NCBI GenBank assembly: GCA_902363535.1
Contig: CABJAE010000002.1
Coordinates: 110,690 to 174,689 of the forward strand
DNA from: Peptoniphilaceae bacterium
GTDB lineage: Bacteria > Bacillota > Clostridia > Tissierellales > Peptoniphilaceae
Length of the DNA: 64,000 nucleotides
Direction of reading: 5' to 3'
This document shows, piece by piece, positions 58,676 through 64,000 of the stretch; positions within the stretch are counted from its first letter, which is position 1, and the number at the start of each line of letters is the position of its first letter. Under the pieces are notes generated by a model. It saw nothing but the letters and a program-made list of their open reading frames with translations, did no database searches and was not told the DNA's origin. The translations under genes and the position numbers were made by a program.

Positions 58676-61219
58676 TTACATCATAATTCCCCCCTCATAA
58701 TCCAAATTTAAACCGAAGTCCTTGTCGTAAAATTCCTTGGGGAGGACCTGCACCATGCCGTCTAAAATCGACTCACAAACATTCGTCGCTTTTTTCGGCA
58801 AAGGCACGGTGTAGCGCGAGAGGCCGCGAATCAATTGCCGCGCTTCTTTTAACGCCTTCGGATCGAAGCGTGCGGAGCCAAGCTCCATGTCCCGCAGCCG
58901 ATTGACGGCCTCCTCCGTTTCATTACATAAAACCACGGCCACATCTTGCGCGTCGTCGATAAGTTTAAATGCTTCATAGGCCTCTTTAAAAGACTGAAAG
59001 AAATTGACGACCCTGCCGTCTTCCATAAGAATGCCGCCGTCCAACGAAGCCGCACCGGGGGAGGATTTCAGCAAAATGTCTTTCTTCGTCGGATTCTTCG
59101 AAAGCAAATCAAAAACGGGAGATAGGGCGTCTTTTTTTAAATTGGCGTAGAGTTTTTCGAAATAGGGAGAAATGAATTCCTCGATGGCGATTTCCCCTTC
59201 TTCATTTCTTAAAATCAAGCCACCGGCGAGCTTCCTTTCGCCCATGCCCTTCAGCGGCGCGATGTTTTCTTCCCGCCGATCCATATTCACCACATAGGTG
59301 TAGGCCTCTTTGCGTTTGCCCTCTCGATTGCAGCGACCCCTTGCCTGCACGATGGAGTCGATACCGGTGAGGGAGCGAACCACCATGGCGAAGTCCGCGT
59401 CCACGCCCGCCTCGATGAGCTGCGTGCTCACGACGCATATGGAATCGTCCGACACAAGCCTCGCCTTGATTTCGTCGATGCGCGCCAGGCGATCCGCCGC
59501 CGTTAAATTCGTGGTGAGGTAATACAGATCCTTCGAGTTTATGGCGCCCGCCAGGCGATCGTAAAGGCCGCGCACCGCCGCCTTCGTATTTAGAATCACC
59601 AGCCGCGATTTTTCTTCTTTCGAAAGGATGAATGCCGCCACATCGTCGAGGGATTGCTCCTCGTCGATTTTTCCCAAGAGCGCCACCTTCGCCCGTTCGA
59701 AACTTTTCTTGTCTTCCTCGGCCACCGCGACCAACGCGGTGTTTTTTTGATTCTTGTCGCCGTAATCCAAGCGATGCTTCAAGCTCAAAGAACCATAGGC
59801 GGGTTGAGTCGCCGTGGACAATACCACGGTGGTATTCATAACCGTCTTCATAAAATTCAAGGCCAGATTCATCATGTAGAGCACGTCCGTGGGCAAAGAT
59901 TGCAGTTCATCTAAAACCACCACACCGTTGACAAAGGATTTAAAACGGGTGAGATTGGCGGACTTTCCTTTAAACAGGGTGTTGAAAAATTGCACCATGG
60001 TGGTAAGCACCACAGGCGATGTCCAATCGCCCAGTAAAAATTGGCGCTGCACTGCCGCCACGGAATCCTGTTTTTCATCTTCCGCACCGCGAGACGTTTC
60101 ACCTTCCTCATCTTCCACCACATTGGAGTGATGTTCCAAAACCTGATCCTTGTGGCCCAAGGTCTTTTTCATGGTTTCGGCATTTTGTTCCAAGACGGAA
60201 AGATAAGAGGTGATGTAGAAGAAACGCCGCTTTTCTCGATACTTCATTTGGTTCACGCCGTAGCGCAGAGAGAGCAGGGTCTTTCCCGCCCCGGTAGGCA
60301 GATCCAAAGTATAGATCCCACAGTCGTCGGCTTTGGAGCGGGCCAGTACGGCATCGGCAATTCTCGCCCGACCGCGCGCGATACCATCTTTCGGCGGACC
60401 ATAGGCGGCGTAGACGGCAAGGATGCGCGCCTCGAAATCCTCTACTAGTGCTCGAAGGGTCGCCTCGTCCTCCTCTTCGATGACGGTATCGTAGGAATTG
60501 ATCGTGTCTTTTATATCGGCGGATTTTAACATGCTCACCACCAGGCGCGCCAACATTCCCTGATAAAAACTCATGGCTTCGTCGATGTCGTCGGACGTAC
60601 GCTCGGCCAAAGCATTTAACTTTTCCGCCATGTTTATGTACTCGTGAAACCCTTCCGCAAAAAGCTTTTTCAGATCGATGCCTTCCCTCTTCCAATACGC
60701 TTGAAACGCGTCCAGGTCCTTTTCAAATTCCGGCGACAGCTTCTCCCTTTCCGCCCGCTCAAAAGAGGTATAAACATAGCGATTCTCTCGATTTTTCCGT
60801 ACCATATCGTAAGGTCCGTGATGGGACATAATGGCGTAGGCCATAAGATGGGCGTAGTCGTTAAGAAAGATAAGAACATGGATGTCCTCATTAATTTTTT
60901 TGATGATCGACGCAAATGCTTCGTCCACATTTCCGCCTTCAAGACCGCTATACACCTCATCTAAAAAACACAATGTAAGAAGACCGCCGTAGGTGGAGTG
61001 GTCCACGTGATCCTTTGAATTGGTTCTGATTTTCTTCTGGAAATTTAATTTTGCTTTTCCGCAATCATGAAGTAAGCCCACGTAAAAAAGCATGCTTTCC
61101 ATGGCCACCCCTTTTCCCATGCGGCCACATTGCGCTGCCGTGTGGTACAGATGGTCGTGGAGGGTTTGTTTTCTCGATGTATCTTTTTGATCGATGTGGG
61201 CGTACAGGTCGTCGAACAT
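58676..61219 (-). CDS. cas3: type I-C helicase-nuclease Cas3
   Basis: The 847-residue protein has the N-terminal HD nuclease (TLHDHLYHTAAQCGRMGK, YVGLLHDCGKAKLNFQ), and a superfamily 2 helicase: Walker A YTLDLPTGAGKTLLSLRYG near residue 300, DEAD-box-type VVVLDELQSLPTD, SATQPAYG and the helicase C motif VSTQLIEAGVDADFAMVVRSLTG followed by QARGRCNREGK. It unwinds and degrades DNA bound by Cascade. I chose the ATG at 61219, with AGGAGG five bases upstream; the frame extends to 61276. It is the first cas gene and is separated from cas5c by the CreR unit. Confidence 0.95.
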   Translation of the reverse strand: MFDDLYAHIDQKDTSRKQTLHDHLYHTAAQCGRMGKGVAMESMLFYVGLLHDCGKAKLNFQKKIRTNSKDHVDHSTYGGLLTLCFLDEVYSGLEGGNVDEAFASIIKKINEDIHVLIFLNDYAHLMAYAIMSHHGPYDMVRKNRENRYVYTSFERAEREKLSPEFEKDLDAFQAYWKREGIDLKKLFAEGFHEYINMAEKLNALAERTSDDIDEAMSFYQGMLARLVVSMLKSADIKDTINSYDTVIEEEDEATLRALVEDFEARILAVYAAYGPPKDGIARGRARIADAVLARSKADDCGIYTLDLPTGAGKTLLSLRYGVNQMKYREKRRFFYITSYLSVLEQNAETMKKTLGHKDQVLEHHSNVVEDEEGETSRGAEDEKQDSVAAVQRQFLLGDWTSPVVLTTMVQFFNTLFKGKSANLTRFKSFVNGVVVLDELQSLPTDVLYMMNLALNFMKTVMNTTVVLSTATQPAYGSLSLKHRLDYGDKNQKNTALVAVAEEDKKSFERAKVALLGKIDEEQSLDDVAAFILSKEEKSRLVILNTKAAVRGLYDRLAGAINSKDLYYLTTNLTAADRLARIDEIKARLVSDDSICVVSTQLIEAGVDADFAMVVRSLTGIDSIVQARGRCNREGKRKEAYTYVVNMDRREENIAPLKGMGERKLAGGLILRNEEGEIAIEEFISPYFEKLYANLKKDALSPVFDLLSKNPTKKDILLKSSPGAASLDGGILMEDGRVVNFFQSFKEAYEAFKLIDDAQDVAVVLCNETEEAVNRLRDMELGSARFDPKALKEARQLIRGLSRYTVPLPKKATNVCESILDGMVQVLPKEFYDKDFGLNLDYEGGIMM

Positions 61220-61336
61220 AAAAGCCTCCTTTGTTTTTGTATTTAATATATACACAGAATAAAAACGCGAAAACATATATTCTTTTATTTTTCGACGATT
61301 TTCTCTTCAATTCATAACTGTATTCTGTCATTAAAA

Positions 61337-61379
61337 GACCCCCAAAGGTTGGATTTCTCGGTCCAACTTTTGGGGGGTC
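61337..61379 (-). terminator. large terminator hairpin between lipoprotein and cas3
   Basis: A nearly perfect 17-bp stem pairs GACCCCCAAAGGTTGGA with TCCAACTTTTGGGGGGTC (arms at 61337-61353 and 61362-61379). On the minus strand it is followed by TTTT, so it terminates the lipoprotein gene upstream of cas3. Confidence 0.75.
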
Positions 61380-61415
61380 AGTACACCAACCTCGGTTTTT
61401 ATATAAGCGAGCTGA

Positions 61416-62027
61416 TTACTCTTCTTCGCTCATATTTTCGTTGCCCATGTTTGCTTCGCTCGTATCTTCGCCCAAGCCTTCGTCCATAAGGCCCGCCATA
61501 TCGCCGATGCCGGCCATTTCCATCATGATCGTTTCGGGATCGGCAACTTTCCAGGCGTCGCCTTCCTTCTTCACTTCGATTTCCACATCTTTCGTCTTTT
61601 CCGCCATCTTCGATACGTCGATGCCGGCCATGATTTCTTCTTCCGACTTGCCTGCTAGAATGTCATCCATGGATTGGGAAATGATGCTCATCATGTCCTT
61701 CGCCGTAATGGCATAAACCAATTTGCCTTCTTCGGCGCCGTCTTTAATTTCGCCGGACTTAAATTCGAACTTGGCGCTCTTCAAAATGTCAATGAAGAAT
61801 TTGTTTTCCGGCTTGTCCATCTCTTTCATGAATTCGTCGTCTTTTAAGACATCTTTGTCCTTTTCCAAGACGTACTTTTGCGCGTCCTCGACTTTCAATT
61901 CGCTGATGGCGGTCATAAAGCCTTCGGCGGATTCCTTCGCCATGTCCGTATCGGATTTCTTGTTGCAGGCGCCAAGGGCCACGACCATCATCAGTGCTAA
62001 GGCGATCCACAGTAATTTCTTTTTCAT
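61416..62027 (-). CDS. lipoprotein of unknown function (DUF4878/DUF5105-like)
   Basis: The 203-residue protein has a lipoprotein signal with the lipobox LGACNKK (cysteine near residue 21) and a helical-plus-beta domain with the pattern AEGFMTAISELKVEDAQKYVLEKD, as in the NTF2-like DUF4878/DUF5105 lipoproteins. An acidic tail ends the protein. Its function is unknown. It lies upstream of cas3 on the same strand but is separated by a strong terminator, so it is not part of the cas operon. Confidence 0.75.
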   Translation of the reverse strand: MKKKLLWIALALMMVVALGACNKKSDTDMAKESAEGFMTAISELKVEDAQKYVLEKDKDVLKDDEFMKEMDKPENKFFIDILKSAKFEFKSGEIKDGAEEGKLVYAITAKDMMSIISQSMDDILAGKSEEEIMAGIDVSKMAEKTKDVEIEVKKEGDAWKVADPETIMMEMAGIGDMAGLMDEGLGEDTSEANMGNENMSEEE

Positions 62028-62156
62028 ATACGGCCTCCTTCTTTTTGTGCAAGGGAATTTTTCTTATCTATAAATTACCACGTCCCCTCGCTCGAAACAT
62101 CGCCCAAAGGTGTGAGACGGCCGATTTTTTTTTTACAAATTTGCACAAAAAAAAGA

Positions 62157-62172
62157 GCGCGGTTTCACCCGC
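62157..62172 (-). terminator. intrinsic terminator of cstA-like gene
   Basis: The stem GCGG/CCGC (62159-62172) is followed on the minus strand by CTC and eight T. It ends the CstA-family transcript. Confidence 0.7.
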
Positions 62173-62193
62173 ACCCTTTTAATTCAATAAAAT

Positions 62194-63639
62194 TTACGCT
62201 TTGGCCAAGTCTTGTTGCTTGCTGCCTTCCTTCGAAACGATGTAGCCGTAAATCAATGCGGCGACGACGCCGATAACATTTGCGGCCATGTAGGGCAGGC
62301 GGAAGCCGATCTTGGCGCCGAAAATGTAGGCCATAATGATGTAGACATAGAACATACCCGGAATCAGGGAGACCAAGTAAGCTCTGCCGTGGCGTTTTAG
62401 GTAGATGGCGATCATGGCAAAGGCAAAGACTGCGATGGTTTGATTTGCCCATGCGAAGTATTGCCATAAGACATTGAAGCCATTGGGGCTTAATTTCGCG
62501 AAAATCAGGATAACGAGTACGCCGGCGAAAATGGCCAAGGAAAGGCTCAGGCGATTCTTCATATCTTTTTGCGAAATATTCAAGTGATCGGCGATCATCA
62601 AACGGGCGGAGCGAAGCGCCGTATCCCCGGAAGTGATGGGAAGCACGATGATGCCGATGACGGCGATTAAACCGCCGACGGTACCCAGCATGTCGTTGGC
62701 CACGAGGCCGATGACGGCAGGTTTACCGATTAAACCGGCGTCGATGCCCTTGTTGTAAATACCCATGGCGGCAGCGGCCCAGATCATGGCGATGAAGCCT
62801 TCCAAAATCATCATGTCGTAGAAGACGAAGCGGCCTTCTTTTTCACTCTTTACGGAGCGGCCGATCAAAGTCGCTTGGGTGGAGTGGAAGCCCGATACGA
62901 TACCGCAGGCGACGGTAACGAAGAAGACGGGCAGAAGGTGGATGCCGTCGGGGTGAACACCGGCGATGTTGTTCATGGTCAGATTATCCAGGGGATAGCC
63001 CTTAATAAAGAGACCGAAGAAAATACCGATGGCGGAAAGCAATAAGATGCCGCCGAAAATCGGGTAGACGCGGCCGATAATCTTGTCGATGGGAAACAGC
63101 GTCGCAATAATGTAGTAGGCGAAAATGCAGGCATAAACGATCCATACCACAGGATTCGATGCAATGGCTTCTTGATGGAGTACATTGGCGACGATTAAGT
63201 CCCCGGGGGTGTAAATAAATACGGCACCGACCAATACCATCAGCAGAATGACGAACACATTGTACACGGAGTACACCTTGCCGCCTAAATTGCGCTTAAT
63301 CAACGCCGGCATTTGCGCCCCGTCGGAGCGCAGGGAAATCATCCCGCTCATGTAATCGTGTACGGCACCGCCCAGTACGCAGCCGATGGGAATTAAAATA
63401 AATGCGATGGGTCCAAATAAAATCCCTTGGATCGGGCCTAAAATCGGGCCCGTACCGGCAATGTTCAGCAATTCGATTAACGCGTTTTTCTTTTTGTCCA
63501 TGGGGACGTAATCCACGCCGTCTTGGCTCTTAATGGCCGGCGTTTCTCTGTCGTCCGGTTGGAACACTTTCTCAGTAAAGCGGCCATAGGCGAACCCGCC
63601 GACGAGCAAAATCACGAGGCCGATGAGAAATGTAGTCAT
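62194..63639 (-). CDS. CstA-family carbon starvation/peptide transporter
   Basis: The 481-residue polytopic protein matches the short CstA family: FLIGLVILLVGGFAYGRFTEKVF, AGTGPILGPIQGILFGPIAFILIPIGCVLGGAVHDYMSGMISLR, and GDTALRSARLMIAD. About twelve or more membrane helices are predicted. CstA proteins import peptides or pyruvate during carbon limitation; which one applies here is not known. It stands alone with a terminator downstream. The 240-base upstream region is AT-rich and holds its promoter. Confidence 0.92.
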   Translation of the reverse strand: MTTFLIGLVILLVGGFAYGRFTEKVFQPDDRETPAIKSQDGVDYVPMDKKKNALIELLNIAGTGPILGPIQGILFGPIAFILIPIGCVLGGAVHDYMSGMISLRSDGAQMPALIKRNLGGKVYSVYNVFVILLMVLVGAVFIYTPGDLIVANVLHQEAIASNPVVWIVYACIFAYYIIATLFPIDKIIGRVYPIFGGILLLSAIGIFFGLFIKGYPLDNLTMNNIAGVHPDGIHLLPVFFVTVACGIVSGFHSTQATLIGRSVKSEKEGRFVFYDMMILEGFIAMIWAAAAMGIYNKGIDAGLIGKPAVIGLVANDMLGTVGGLIAVIGIIVLPITSGDTALRSARLMIADHLNISQKDMKNRLSLSLAIFAGVLVILIFAKLSPNGFNVLWQYFAWANQTIAVFAFAMIAIYLKRHGRAYLVSLIPGMFYVYIIMAYIFGAKIGFRLPYMAANVIGVVAALIYGYIVSKEGSKQQDLAKA

Positions 63640-63877
63640 AAATACCTCCTAAAATGAATTTCTAAATAAAAGCTAATAAACAACAAAGGCTTCTACTACT
63701 TACCCATTCATTATAACGCTGATTGTGAAAATTACAACATCCAACTGTGAAAAAAATAGGTAAACTCTCCGACTTTTCGCTCATTTTTTCTGTTCTGTAT
63801 AATATATTTATAATATATTCGTCTTTATCCCGAATCAACGCGTTCCATCGAATCGTGACTTTCTTGCACAACAAAAA
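63640..63877. other. AT-rich intergenic region upstream of cstA-like gene
   Basis: No gene is supported here. The AT-rich stretch around 63797-63825 (TATAATATATTTATAATATATTC) can be read in both directions as promoter-like sequence, so the cstA-like promoter may lie here. Confidence 0.4.
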
Positions 63878-64000
63878 GGTTCTATGTCAACCATTGGGGA
63901 GTCTAGTGAAAACTAGGCTCCTTTTTGTTTTCCTAAAAGCCATTCATCACCGGTCTTTTGAACAGACGAAAAGCAGTTTGGTTCGGAAATGATGAAAGTT
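63878..64000 (+). mobile_element. probable left end of an ISL3-type insertion sequence (partial)
   Basis: GGTTCTATGTCAACC at 63878 is followed by CATTGGGGAGT and a hairpin GGAGTCTAGT/ACTAGGCTCC with five T. This is the same layout as the ISL3 remnant at 40997, where GGCTCTATAATATCC is followed by CATTGGGGAGT and a terminator hairpin. The transposase would lie beyond the window. Confidence 0.5.

Noticed and set aside
61337..61379. Hairpin with GACCCCCAAA...TTTTGGGGGGTC as IS3-type element ends
   Set aside because: The sequence resembles known IS ends, but there is no transposase or second copy, and the T-tract on the minus strand fits a terminator of the adjacent lipoprotein gene.
63662..63874. 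Possible small gene upstream of the cstA-like gene
   Set aside because: No ribosome binding site and an AT-rich, low-complexity composition; it overlaps the presumed promoter region.
63878..63925. Riboswitch or T-box leader near the end of the window
   Set aside because: Only one hairpin with a T-tract is present, without a conserved aptamer, and the sequence matches the layout of an ISL3 end.

Overview
The window is a bacterial chromosome segment spanning the replication origin. Left of about 28 kb nearly everything is on the minus strand; from 28.2 to 40.1 kb nearly everything is on the plus strand. The switch point is the classic Bacillota origin: rpmH-rnpA-yidD-yidC-khpB-mnmE-mnmG-rsmG-parA-parB on one side and dnaA-dnaN-yaaA-recF-gyrB-gyrA on the other, with DnaA boxes on both sides of dnaA and two parS sites upstream of parA. 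Ribosome binding sites are strong AGGAGG types, lipoproteins have Gram-positive lipoboxes, and there are no respiratory operons. Together with the ferredoxin/CXXC redox cassette and a CstA-type peptide transporter, this suggests an anaerobic Bacillota of fairly high GC. A member of Peptoniphilaceae (Tissierellia) is my guess, not something I can prove here.

Layout. 0-4 kb: DMT transporter, two hotdog thioesterases, DinB, a HAD phosphatase and a DUF3783 protein. 4.2-9.9 kb: a dlt-like operon (adenylation enzyme, GNAT, carrier protein, MBOAT, and a protein fusing an SGNH-like domain to a PgaB/IcaB-like polysaccharide deacetylase), probably for decorating a surface polymer. 10-17 kb: small membrane proteins, ECF sigma/anti-sigma pair, two-component system, a TlpA/CXXC/polyferredoxin redox cassette, a MarR regulator and tRNA-Arg(CCU). 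17.3-19.4 kb: rsbV-rsbW-sigB-like operon. 19.5-38.9 kb: origin region. 39-45.4 kb: nuclease, ArsC-like protein, an IS1182/ISL3 insertion patch, MFS transporter, VOC protein and lipoprotein. 45.4-61.3 kb: a complete type I-C CRISPR-Cas locus. 61.4-64 kb: lipoprotein, CstA-family transporter, and the start of a probable ISL3-type element.

The CRISPR locus is the most interesting part. The order is cas3, then cas5c-cas8c-cas7c-cas4-cas1-cas2, leader, and an array read on the minus strand. The 163-bp gap between cas3 and cas5c holds a compact divergent unit: a promoter, a 23-nt miniature repeat (hairpin plus the exact 3' GGATTGAAAT of the array repeat), a 16-nt pseudo-spacer and an intrinsic terminator. 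The pseudo-spacer matches the cas5c promoter at 15 of 16 positions. The only mismatch is at position 6, and a TTC motif (the type I-C PAM) sits directly next to the target. This is what a crRNA-like Cas-regulating RNA (CreR-type autorepressor) should look like.

The array itself is broken. The leader-proximal 28 repeats (51108-52944) are separated from four older, decaying repeats (45456-45965) by a 5.1-kb AT-rich insert. The insert carries an excisionase-like protein, an AAA+ ATPase/subtilisin pair resembling the IetAS anti-phage system, and an IS30 element. A solitary HicB-like gene also lies between two of the old repeats.
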